From: Candidatus Sulfotelmatobacter sp.
GTDB taxonomy: Bacteria; Acidobacteriota; Terriglobia; Terriglobales; SbA1
Reading direction: 5' to 3'
Length of the DNA: 5,545 nucleotides
NCBI GenBank assembly: GCA_030151135.1
Contig: JASLEQ010000545.1
Span: 1-5,545, forward strand
Positions 1 through 5,545 of the stretch are shown piece by piece. The position numbers and the translations under genes are program-made. Under the pieces are notes generated by a model that did not search any database, was not told the origin of the DNA, and saw only the letters and a list, made by a program, of their open reading frames with translations. The stretch's first letter is position 1, and each line of letters starts with the position of its first letter.

Positions 1-255
1 TTGTTGAAGACAAAAGATGCCTTTGGATGGAGCGCCCTCGACGGGATACCGGTCGTGGCTGGGGGCGCAATGGGCCGCCACGGCGATGTAATCGTCGATA
101 ACATTCATCAGCCAACCCGAGTCATTGGGGTTTGTGACGGATGCGGGGGAGTTCGATTCAAGTTCGATAAAGATCAGGCCGAACGAGTGAGTCGCGTGCA
201 GGCGGAGATCAACCGGCGCCTGGTAACTCCGCAAATGGCAGGCGCGGCGAACTGA
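1..255 (+). CDS. C-terminal part of an unrecognised protein with a VCDGCGG motif (5' truncated)
   Basis: The open frame runs in from the left edge and ends at TGA 253-255, leaving 84 visible residues. The first codon is TTG and could formally be a start, but nothing upstream is visible and the piece reads like the tail of a longer protein, so I treat it as partial. Visible features are a hydrophobic-to-glycine stretch, IPVVAGGAMGRHGD (about residues 16-29), then VDNIHQPTRVIGVCDGCGGVRF (32-53) with Cys45 and Cys48 spaced CxxC, and a charged helical tail (about 55-73). The glycine-rich and His/Asp-containing segment looks like conserved enzyme sequence rather than random translation. I do not recognise the family and assign no function. 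It lies 18 bp before the ATP-grasp gene in the same direction, so it is probably in the same operon and may belong to the same pathway. Confidence 0.7.
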   Translation: MLKTKDAFGWSALDGIPVVAGGAMGRHGDVIVDNIHQPTRVIGVCDGCGGVRFKFDKDQAERVSRVQAEINRRLVTPQMAGAAN

Positions 256-273
256 TCGACGCGCGAAGATTCA

Positions 274-1527
274 ATGCATTCGAAACGAATTCTCATACTC
301 GGCGCGGGGCGCTATAACGTTCCATCGATTGCCGCTGCGCGCCAGGCGGGGTTCTTTGCGCTTGTCGCTGACAGAAACAAAGATGCTCCAGGCCTGAAAT
401 TGGCTGACATACCGCTGGCCATCGATGTAAACGATTGTGATTCTCTGACAGAAGCAATTCGACAGAATGGTGGAATTGATGGGGTGATCAGCATGGCAGA
501 AGTGGGCGTGCGTAGCGCCGCGCGAATTTCTGCTGAATTGGGACTGCCGTCTATCAGCGAAGAAGCTGCCGCCAATGCCACCAGCAAGGCAAATATGCGG
601 CGCCTTTGGCGTACCATCTCAAACTATTCTGTTGAGTTTGAGGTTGTAAGCAGCCTCGATGAGGCCGAGAAGGCAGTGCGGCGACTAGCTCACTTTCCGC
701 TGATCTTCAAGCCAGACTGTAGCTTTGGAGGCTCGCGGGGCGTGACGAAAATCCATTCGTTCCAGCAAGTGTTCACGGCGTTTCAAGATGCAAAATCGGG
801 AGGATTGCCGAATTCGAATGTCGTTATTGAGGAATGCGTGGAAGGATCCGAGCACAGCGCGGAAGTTCTCGTTTGGGAACATCTAACATCTGTCCTGTGC
901 ATCGGTCAGAAAGTAAAGTCGCTGCCGCCGTATCGCGTTGATGTCAGCGTGCAATATCCAGCGGAACTTACAGATACGCAGAGGCAGACGGTGGCAGAAA
1001 TGTGTGATCATGCTGCGAAGACCCTGGGATTAAGTCAGGGCGTTGCGCATGTTGAGTTCGCGTATACCCAGCGCGGACCGGTACTCTTTGAATTGGGGGC
1101 CCGTTGTGGAGGCGGGCACACACCGCAAATCGTACATCATGTGAGTGGTGTCAACGAATTCGTGGAAGCGTGCCGGATGGCATGTGGCATCGCACCGGTT
1201 CAGTTCACACCGATCTATAGCCGGGGCGCAGACTATCGCTTCCTTGTCTTTCCTCCGGGGAAAGTAGAAGGCATTGAGATCCCACCGAGCATTTCGTCCA
1301 GTTCGTGCGTTCTGGATGTAGGACTCACGGTGGGAGTTGGCCAGACCGTCTCGCCTTTGCGCGCTACTTCGGATCGATCCGGATTTCTGGTGGCGACCGG
1401 CGACACTCTCGAAGAAGCCGTTGAATGTGCAGACCGTGGCAGTCGGGGGATTTCTATCACGTACGCTGATGGGACAACCCAGCATCCTATCGAACTCGCA
1501 GCATTTCAGGAGCTGACACCACGATGA
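274..1527 (+). CDS. ATP-grasp family carboxylate-amine/thiol ligase
   Basis: A 417-residue protein of usual length for stand-alone ATP-grasp ligases, which activate a carboxylate as an acyl phosphate and join it to an amine or other nucleophile. The N-terminal pre-ATP-grasp domain opens with RILILGAGRYN (5-15). ATP-site features follow: Lys105, Lys146 in IFKPD, the glycine-rich loop GGSRGV (152-157), the EECVEG hinge-like segment (186-191), then Glu261 in HVEF and Glu273 in FELGARCGGG (272-281), the usual Mg-binding and catalytic strand. The C-terminal part holds YRFLVFPPGKVEGIE (321-335) and a GDTLEEAVECA segment (376-386), as in carnosine-synthase-like and dipeptide-ligase-like members. The Cys at 278 stands where many relatives have Pro. 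The ATG at 274 directly precedes the first beta strand; no good Shine-Dalgarno sequence is seen, so reinitiation from the gene ending at 255 is possible. Its stop overlaps the next start by ATGA. The substrate cannot be read from sequence; attachment of an amino acid to an amino sugar is an inference from context. Confidence 0.9.
   Translation: MHSKRILILGAGRYNVPSIAAARQAGFFALVADRNKDAPGLKLADIPLAIDVNDCDSLTEAIRQNGGIDGVISMAEVGVRSAARISAELGLPSISEEAAANATSKANMRRLWRTISNYSVEFEVVSSLDEAEKAVRRLAHFPLIFKPDCSFGGSRGVTKIHSFQQVFTAFQDAKSGGLPNSNVVIEECVEGSEHSAEVLVWEHLTSVLCIGQKVKSLPPYRVDVSVQYPAELTDTQRQTVAEMCDHAAKTLGLSQGVAHVEFAYTQRGPVLFELGARCGGGHTPQIVHHVSGVNEFVEACRMACGIAPVQFTPIYSRGADYRFLVFPPGKVEGIEIPPSISSSSCVLDVGLTVGVGQTVSPLRATSDRSGFLVATGDTLEEAVECADRGSRGISITYADGTTQHPIELAAFQELTPR
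1508..1512 (+). promoter_or_regulatory. Shine-Dalgarno AGGAG for the methyltransferase gene
   Basis: AGGAG lies inside the end of the ATP-grasp gene, 11 nt before ATG 1524. The spacing is slightly long but acceptable. It supports 1524 as the start and the ATGA overlap as a real junction. Confidence 0.5.
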
Positions 1528-2162
1528 CGGTTCTTGATCCGGAAGATGTGACTCGTGTTCTCCAGCGATATCAGCAGCGAATAGCGGAACACGGTCCTAC
1601 TTTCGCATCACTGAACTCAGGAAGCGAAGCGAAGCAGGCAATTCGGCACGAGGTACATGCTTCGGCACTACGTGGTGTGATGCCTTCGGTTCTGGAGATC
1701 GGATGCGGTCTTGGCGACTTCTACCGGTACCTCAAACAGCACGGACACGATTGCTCATATATGGGATACGATATCGTCCCCGAGTACGTTGAGCAGTGCC
1801 GCCGGCAATATCCTGATGCGAGATTCGAATGCCGCAATATTTTCGTCGAAGGAATTGAAAGCAAGTTCGACACGGTTGTAATGTCACAGGTACTCAATAA
1901 CCGGTATAGGAAATCGGACAATCTGCAGGTCATGAAACGGGCGTTGGAACTGGCCTTTGAACACTCGCGAGTTTCAGTCTCGGTGGATATGATCTCCACC
2001 TATGTTGATTTCCAAAACCCCGACCTTTTCTACTATCCACCAGAGAAGATTTTCCAGATCGCAAAGGCTATTGCGCCGCGCGTAGTGCTACGTCACGACT
2101 ACCGTGCTTTCGAATTCTGTATCCAACTCTTCCATTCGGACGTAGAGGGCTATGTAAGGTGA
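1524..2162 (+). CDS. class I SAM-dependent methyltransferase
   Basis: A 212-residue Rossmann-fold methyltransferase. Motif I is VLEIGCGLGDF (56-66), the SAM-binding glycine loop. GYDIVPEYVEQCRR (81-94) supplies the acidic residue (Asp83) at the end of beta 2 that normally contacts the SAM ribose. FECRNI (101-106) and FDTVVMSQVLNN (115-126) match the later motifs, the latter covering beta 4. The C-terminal half, with VDMISTYVDFQNPDLFYYPPEKIF (154-177) and VVLRHDYRAFEF (187-198), resembles methyltransferases I associate from memory with polysaccharide and antibiotic sugar clusters. The target (sugar O/N-methyl or other) is not deducible. Its start ATG shares ATGA (1524-1527) with the end of the ATP-grasp gene, and its TGA overlaps the GTG start of the next gene. 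No membrane segment or signal peptide is seen, so it should be cytosolic. Confidence 0.88.
   Translation: MTVLDPEDVTRVLQRYQQRIAEHGPTFASLNSGSEAKQAIRHEVHASALRGVMPSVLEIGCGLGDFYRYLKQHGHDCSYMGYDIVPEYVEQCRRQYPDARFECRNIFVEGIESKFDTVVMSQVLNNRYRKSDNLQVMKRALELAFEHSRVSVSVDMISTYVDFQNPDLFYYPPEKIFQIAKAIAPRVVLRHDYRAFEFCIQLFHSDVEGYVR
2145..2149 (+). promoter_or_regulatory. GAGGG ribosome binding site for a GTG start
   Basis: GAGGG sits 9 nt before GTG 2159. It decides the start of the deacetylase-like gene: the GTG forms a GTGA overlap with the methyltransferase stop and is the only start that keeps the conserved LTVDTDPDG strand near the N-terminus. Confidence 0.5.
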
Positions 2163-3112
2163 ACAGACACCTGGTGTGCCTGACGGTGGACACAGACCCC
2201 GACGGCCTGAGTGGGAAGGTCACGAACCGGAGAGCGCTGAGTTGGAAGGGACTGGAACGTCTGCAGAGTCTTCCGGATGAGCTTCACGACGTTCCTCGGC
2301 TGGGAGAGATTCCGTTGACGTGGTTCATCCGGGCAGATGGCCAACTGGAAAGCATCCTTGGAAGTGCTGCGTACCTGCTCGACAGATATGAGTCATTCTG
2401 GAGGCAGCTTAAAGGCTTGGAGCACGAGCTAGGTTGGCATCCACACCTTTATCGCCATGCGAGCATTGGAGAACCAGCGGTAATCATTAGCGATCCGCAG
2501 GAAGCACGAGATGAGTTAGAGCACCTCTGGGAGGGCGTACGCGATATTCTTCCGGCAACTTCATTTCGCAACGGAGAAGGGTGGCACACGGAGAGTACAT
2601 ATAGTTGCGTTGAACAACTGGGATTTCAGTGCGACTCAACGGCAATTCCCAACCGGAGAGCGTCCGGCGGAAATCTAATGAATTGGGAAAACGCGCCGAA
2701 CCAACCTTTCTTCCCAAGTCAAAAGGATCTCCGCGAACCTGGCCCGGACCGTCCTATGCTGGAGCTTCCGATGAATACATGGCCACTACAAGCTCCTTAT
2801 GACGACGCGCCGAGGACGCGATACATGAATCCGGCTGTACACCCTCATCTCTTTGCAAATGCGTTGCGAAACTGGGAGAATACTCGCAAATCTACAATCG
2901 AGCCTTGTGTCTGGGTCATGATTTTTCATCCGGATGAAGTATCTCCCGAGGAACGGGAAGATTACCTTTACGCCCGTTCGAAAGACGCCCTGTGCAGTAA
3001 CCTGATTGCATTTGCATCGAGTCTGACGAACGCAGGGGCGGAGTTGGAATGGGTCACGATCGCCGAAGCCGCTGCTCGATGGCGGGCGTCGCGCCAAAAG
3101 CGGATCGCATGA
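2159..3112 (+). CDS. polysaccharide deacetylase-like (NodB-fold) protein
   Basis: A 317-residue protein with motifs that fit the carbohydrate esterase 4/NodB superfamily, whose members remove N- or O-acyl groups from sugars using a metal held by Asp-His-His. LTVDTDPDG (8-16) corresponds to the TFDDG motif, with Asp11 and Asp13. IPLTWFIRADGQ (51-62) matches the usual strand in which canonical members read ATFFv. HELGWHPHLYRH (89-100) corresponds to the HEIG-H-x3-H motif. SFRNGEGWHT (135-144) fits the Arg motif, and VWVMIFHPDE (251-260) the C-terminal His motif with His257. Spacing within the second motif differs from the classical HxxxH: His94, His96 and His100 are candidates, and His96/His100 keep the four-residue step. 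No signal peptide or membrane segment is visible, so it probably acts in the cytosol on a nucleotide-, lipid- or small-molecule-linked substrate. Start codon is GTG. It overlaps the next gene by ATGA. Deacetylase activity is a family inference. Confidence 0.82.
   Translation: MNRHLVCLTVDTDPDGLSGKVTNRRALSWKGLERLQSLPDELHDVPRLGEIPLTWFIRADGQLESILGSAAYLLDRYESFWRQLKGLEHELGWHPHLYRHASIGEPAVIISDPQEARDELEHLWEGVRDILPATSFRNGEGWHTESTYSCVEQLGFQCDSTAIPNRRASGGNLMNWENAPNQPFFPSQKDLREPGPDRPMLELPMNTWPLQAPYDDAPRTRYMNPAVHPHLFANALRNWENTRKSTIEPCVWVMIFHPDEVSPEEREDYLYARSKDALCSNLIAFASSLTNAGAELEWVTIAEAAARWRASRQKRIA
3040..3043 (+). promoter_or_regulatory. GGAG that could serve an alternative upstream start of the aminotransferase
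   Basis: GGAG lies 5 nt before an in-frame ATG at 3049, which would add 20 residues to the aminotransferase and create a 64-bp overlap. Another in-frame ATG is at 3079. The preferred ATG 3109 has no clear Shine-Dalgarno sequence but repeats the operon's 4-bp overlap pattern, so the start remains open. Confidence 0.3.
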
Positions 3113-4254
3113 CAACTACGCTCGAAGTGACGCGCATCGCCCAAGTTCTACAGCCTGTCGAGGACGAACTCCTGAGAGCGACCGGGGGCGCCGGGATCCA
3201 GTGGTATGGACGAGCGGCAACCGCCCTGTACCGTGCCTTCCAACTCGCCAAGCATGTGCGGCCAGAAAGCCGAGACGCGGAAGTGATCCTGCCATCAATT
3301 TCATGTGCGACTCCGGCGAACACGGCTCTGCTTGCCGGCCTGAGACCGAGATTCGCGGACATCGATCCGGCGACCGGAATGCCGACCCTGGCAGCGATCC
3401 AGGAACGCTGGAACCCGAACACGCGAGCAGTAGTCTTCATTCATCTGTTTGGACAAACGGCAGAGGTCAAACCCCTGGCAGACTGGTGTCGGGCTCGCGG
3501 CATTCTTTTGATCGAGGACCTTGCGCAAGCCTTGGGCGCTTCGTTGCCCGACGGGAGTTCTGCAGGATCGGTTGGCGATCTTGCCATTTATAGTTTCAAT
3601 CCAACGAAGATATTGGAATGTGGTGGCGGGGCGTTACTGATCCGAAGTCGTCAACTCGTCGAAGCCGTTCTTCAATTGGAAGAATCGGATCCTATTCCCG
3701 CGGGGATAAATGAGGCGCAGGCATCGGCCTTAGCGCTCAGCTATCGAAATCTTCATCACTCACTCGTAGCACTATTACGCACCCGCGCCGCCAGCGAGGT
3801 TTCCAGTGCATTTCTCAAGCTGCAATCGTCGTATCGTCCTCTCTACCTTCGGTCGATGAAAGATCCCGAGAAGCTAATGCGGGCGTGGACGCAGCTGAAT
3901 AACGTCCTCGAACATCGATTGCAGAACGCAGAGGAATACGAGCGGAATCTTCAAGAGGGCGACTGGAAGCTACTTGACCAGTGGCGTCAAAGTGGAGTCT
4001 GCTGGCGCTATTCTTTACTGGTCAACTTCCCGCATCAGGTTGTAGATTTCAGTGACGCGGTGCGGCGTGACGGCTTTCATGTGTCAAACCTTTACTGGCC
4101 GGTGAATGACTTTTTTCTACCGGGTGATGTGTGTCCGAATGCGGACCATTTTGCTCGGCGGATTATCAATCTTTGGGTCGATAATTCAGTGGATCCCAAA
4201 TGGGTTCACCGGTGCGCCAGTAGTTTATTGAAGAACCAGCCAAAGACGATGTGA
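3109..4254 (+). CDS. DegT/DnrJ/EryC1/StrS-family PLP-dependent (sugar) aminotransferase
   Basis: With ATG 3109 this is a 381-residue fold-type I PLP enzyme, the normal length for the family that transaminates keto sugars bound to nucleotides. Landmarks in order: GRAATALYRAF (34-44), the substrate/PLP-phosphate entry region; EVILPSISCATPANTALLAG (58-77); PRFADIDPATG (80-90); HLFGQTAEV (112-120); LIEDLAQALGA (134-144), whose Asp137 pairs with the pyridine nitrogen; and SFNPTKILECGGGALL (162-177), where Lys167 is the expected Schiff-base lysine. The C-terminus has the usual RIINLWVD strand (351-358). Retention of Lys167 argues for an aminotransferase rather than a ColD-type dehydratase, which has His there. 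The product is probably an amino sugar nucleotide, but position and sugar are unknown. The chosen start forms ATGA with the preceding stop; ATG 3049 or 3079 would lengthen the N-terminus. The next gene follows after a 22-bp gap. Confidence 0.9.
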   Translation: MTTTLEVTRIAQVLQPVEDELLRATGGAGIQWYGRAATALYRAFQLAKHVRPESRDAEVILPSISCATPANTALLAGLRPRFADIDPATGMPTLAAIQERWNPNTRAVVFIHLFGQTAEVKPLADWCRARGILLIEDLAQALGASLPDGSSAGSVGDLAIYSFNPTKILECGGGALLIRSRQLVEAVLQLEESDPIPAGINEAQASALALSYRNLHHSLVALLRTRAASEVSSAFLKLQSSYRPLYLRSMKDPEKLMRAWTQLNNVLEHRLQNAEEYERNLQEGDWKLLDQWRQSGVCWRYSLLVNFPHQVVDFSDAVRRDGFHVSNLYWPVNDFFLPGDVCPNADHFARRIINLWVDNSVDPKWVHRCASSLLKNQPKTM

Positions 4255-4257
4255 GTC

Positions 4258-4271
4258 TTGGCTAATTGGCT
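4258..4271 (+). repeat. direct repeat TTGGCT-AA-TTGGCT in the only clear gap
   Basis: Two identical TTGGCT hexamers separated by AA fill most of the 22-bp gap between the aminotransferase and GT2 genes, where a Shine-Dalgarno sequence would be expected. This may be a chance tandem duplication; no known operator is recognised. Confidence 0.35.
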
Positions 4272-4276
4272 CATAC

Positions 4277-5263
4277 ATGGATCATCCAGAACTCAGCATC
4301 GTCATTCCGATCTACAACGAAGAAGTAGTATTGCCCGCGTTGCGCGAGCGACTCTGCTCATTTGCGGAACGGCTCAGTCCGCTGGTGACCGAAATCATCC
4401 TGGTTGATGATCATTCGTCTGACCGGTCGCCACAAATGCTTAAACAATTTTGCGAAACGAATCCAATGTTTCGCTATGCGAGATTGGCAAAAAACAGCGG
4501 GAGCCATGTGTCGACGCTCGCTGGATTGGCCCAAGCGCGCGGAGAGTGCGCCGTGTTTCTGGCAGCGGACCTGCAAGATCCGCCGGAGTTAATCCCCCGG
4601 ATGATGGACTTATGGCGACTTGGAAACCATGTAGTCTGGGCCGTTCGTGAGCACCGCGAGGGCGTGTCAAGTCTAGACCTATTTCTGGCTAATACCTTTT
4701 ACAGGCTGTTAAACCTCCTCGGCGAAGTCAACCTTCCTCCGCGCGGCTCAGATTTCGCGCTGCTGGATCGTAAAGCGATTGATGCACTACTGCAGTCTGC
4801 AGGCAGTGATATCAGCCTCGGCGGCGAGATTGCCCGGTTGGGGTTCTCTTCGGAAGAGATCACTTATACGAAAGAGCGCCGCGCGGGAGGAACTTCGAAA
4901 TGGACCTTCAAGAAAAAGCTTAAGGCGGTTGCTGACGCATTTGTCTCATTCTCGTACGCGCCCTTGCGAGCGATGTCATATCTGGGAATCGCTTGCAGTT
5001 TTGTAGGCTTCGCCTATGCCCTGCTTGTGATCGCAATACGATTGAGCACGCGGACTCCGGTCCAGGGTTGGGCATCCCTGATTGTGGTCGTACTTGTATT
5101 GGGCGGGCTCCAGATGATGATGCTAGGAGTATTGGGCGAATATCTTTGGCGAACGCTCGAAGCGGCAAGGCATCGGCCTATTTATTTCATTGAGGAGAGT
5201 TCCGGGCTGAACCATGTCACTGAAGCACAACCAGAACCGGTGGAGCGCCGCTTTGGGACGTAA
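4277..5263 (+). CDS. GT2 glycosyltransferase, DPM1/ArnC/GtrB type, membrane anchored
   Basis: A 328-residue family 2 glycosyltransferase of the class that moves a sugar from a nucleotide donor to polyprenyl phosphate on the cytoplasmic face. The GT-A domain starts with LSIVIPIYNEE (6-16), then ILVDDHSSDRS (41-51) and KNSGSHVSTLAGLAQA (72-87), then AADLQDPPE (96-104), GSDFALLDRKAIDAL (157-171), and a KERRAGGTSKW segment (199-209) in the usual acceptor-loop place. Two C-terminal transmembrane helices lie at about 233-255 and 265-287, followed by GEYLWR and a short cytosolic tail. The length is typical. The first Asp of the DxD motif is replaced: residues 96-98 read A-A-D where the canonical motif is D-A-D, with Asp98 and Gln100 kept. 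The start ATG 4277 fits the first strand, but no Shine-Dalgarno sequence is present in the 22-bp gap. Donor sugar and acceptor are unproven. Confidence 0.92.
   Translation: MDHPELSIVIPIYNEEVVLPALRERLCSFAERLSPLVTEIILVDDHSSDRSPQMLKQFCETNPMFRYARLAKNSGSHVSTLAGLAQARGECAVFLAADLQDPPELIPRMMDLWRLGNHVVWAVREHREGVSSLDLFLANTFYRLLNLLGEVNLPPRGSDFALLDRKAIDALLQSAGSDISLGGEIARLGFSSEEITYTKERRAGGTSKWTFKKKLKAVADAFVSFSYAPLRAMSYLGIACSFVGFAYALLVIAIRLSTRTPVQGWASLIVVVLVLGGLQMMMLGVLGEYLWRTLEAARHRPIYFIEESSGLNHVTEAQPEPVERRFGT
5192..5199 (+). promoter_or_regulatory. purine-rich GAGGAGAG upstream of ATG 5214
   Basis: This Shine-Dalgarno-like run ends 14 nt before ATG 5214, rather far for efficient initiation. A second candidate, GGAG at 5242-5245, lies 7 nt before an in-frame TTG at 5253. 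The two make the start of the last gene uncertain. Confidence 0.35.
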
Positions 5264-5545
5264 GCTCCGACTGCAGACTTTTTTGGTAGGGACTCTCATC
5301 GGACTTGGTTGTATCGCACTTCTCATTCGGCAAGTCGACCTGAAGCAGTCATGGAACACCCTTGGACGGCTGAACGGTCCTTTTTTGATAGTTCCTTTTG
5401 GAGTATTCTTCGCAAATTTGCCGTTGCGGGCATGGCGCTGGCAGCTTATCTTTCCTCCGACGACCCGGCCGCGCTTTCTGGATTGCCTGATCGTTTTGGG
5501 AATCGGGAATATGGCGAATTTTCTACTTCCAGGACGCGCCGGGGA
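5214..5545 (+). CDS. UPF0104/LPG-synthase-like flippase-domain membrane protein (3' truncated)
   Basis: The frame from ATG 5214 is open to the right edge, giving 110 residues of a polytopic membrane protein. A basic N-terminus (RKLRL, 16-20) is followed by a first transmembrane helix at about 22-38 and a second at about 55-71. After that come LRAWRWQLIF (71-80) and LGIGNMANFLLPGRAG (95-110). The R-x2-RW and G-N-x5-LPGR-G pattern is the hallmark of the UPF0104 family, related to the flippase domain of lysylphosphatidylglycerol synthase (MprF) and to AglD. In polysaccharide clusters such proteins often sit beside DPM1-type GT2 enzymes and are thought to act on lipid-linked sugars at the membrane. 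The gene overlaps the GT2 gene by 50 bp in another frame, or by 11 bp if TTG 5253 is used. The rest of the protein, expected to hold several more helices, lies outside the window. Confidence 0.82.
   Translation, partial: MSLKHNQNRWSAALGRKLRLQTFLVGTLIGLGCIALLIRQVDLKQSWNTLGRLNGPFLIVPFGVFFANLPLRAWRWQLIFPPTTRPRFLDCLIVLGIGNMANFLLPGRAG

Noticed and set aside
131..150. Zinc ribbon in the first protein
   Set aside because: Only one CxxC pair (Cys45, Cys48) is visible; a ribbon needs a second pair, which would have to lie outside the window and is not supported.
1030..1485. Minus-strand open frame of 151 codons inside the ATP-grasp gene
   Set aside because: It lies wholly antisense to a well-supported enzyme, its translation has no recognisable motif, and no start context supports it.
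1621..1635. GAAGC repeated three times in tandem
   Set aside because: Only 15 bp, inside the methyltransferase coding sequence and encoding an ordinary Gly-Ser-Glu-Ala-Lys stretch; best explained by chance and codon use.
2786..3440. Two minus-strand open frames (2786-3115 and 3054-3440) over the deacetylase/aminotransferase junction
   Set aside because: Arg/Ser-rich, low-information translations antisense to two genes with clear family motifs.
3201..3593. Plus-strand 130-codon frame within the aminotransferase gene
   Set aside because: Out of frame with the DegT motifs including Lys167; its composition is typical of an out-of-frame shadow.
4253..4272. Possible terminator hairpin GAGTC/GGCTC between the aminotransferase and GT2 genes
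   Set aside because: The stem is only 5 bp with one G-T wobble, the loop is 10 nt and no T run follows, so it is not a credible intrinsic terminator.

Overview
The window is one unbroken run of seven plus-strand coding regions with almost no non-coding DNA. The first (5' end) and last (3' end) are cut by the window edges. Gene content indicates a bacterial accessory locus for building a cell-surface glycan, glycolipid or related sugar conjugate. No rRNA, tRNA, IS element, CRISPR array, convincing promoter or terminator is visible. The DNA is moderately GC-rich with frequent G/C third positions. The host cannot be named from this; a soil-type bacterium such as an acidobacterium is only a guess from general style.

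Layout: (1) 1-255, the C-terminal part of a protein I do not recognise, with a VCDGCGG motif. (2) 274-1527, an ATP-grasp ligase. (3) 1524-2162, a class I SAM-dependent methyltransferase. (4) 2159-3112, a polysaccharide-deacetylase-like (NodB-fold) protein with a GTG start. (5) 3109-4254, a DegT/DnrJ/EryC1/StrS-family PLP aminotransferase. (6) 4277-5263, a membrane-anchored GT2 glycosyltransferase of the DPM1/ArnC/GtrB type. (7) 5214 to the edge, the start of a UPF0104/lysylphosphatidylglycerol-synthase-like flippase-type membrane protein.

Genes 2-5 are joined by three successive 4-bp stop/start overlaps (ATGA, GTGA, ATGA). Genes 6 and 7 overlap by 50 bp, or 11 bp if a later start is used. This strongly suggests one polycistronic transcript with translational coupling. 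A plausible, unproven reading is that the aminotransferase makes an amino sugar, the ATP-grasp enzyme attaches a carboxylate (for example an amino acid) to an amine, and the methyltransferase and deacetylase-like protein tailor the product. The GT2 enzyme would then load a sugar on a polyprenyl-phosphate carrier, and the UPF0104 protein would act at the membrane. Points most worth a second look are the replaced first Asp of the GT2 DxD motif, the unusual metal-site motifs of the deacetylase-like protein, and the unidentified first gene.
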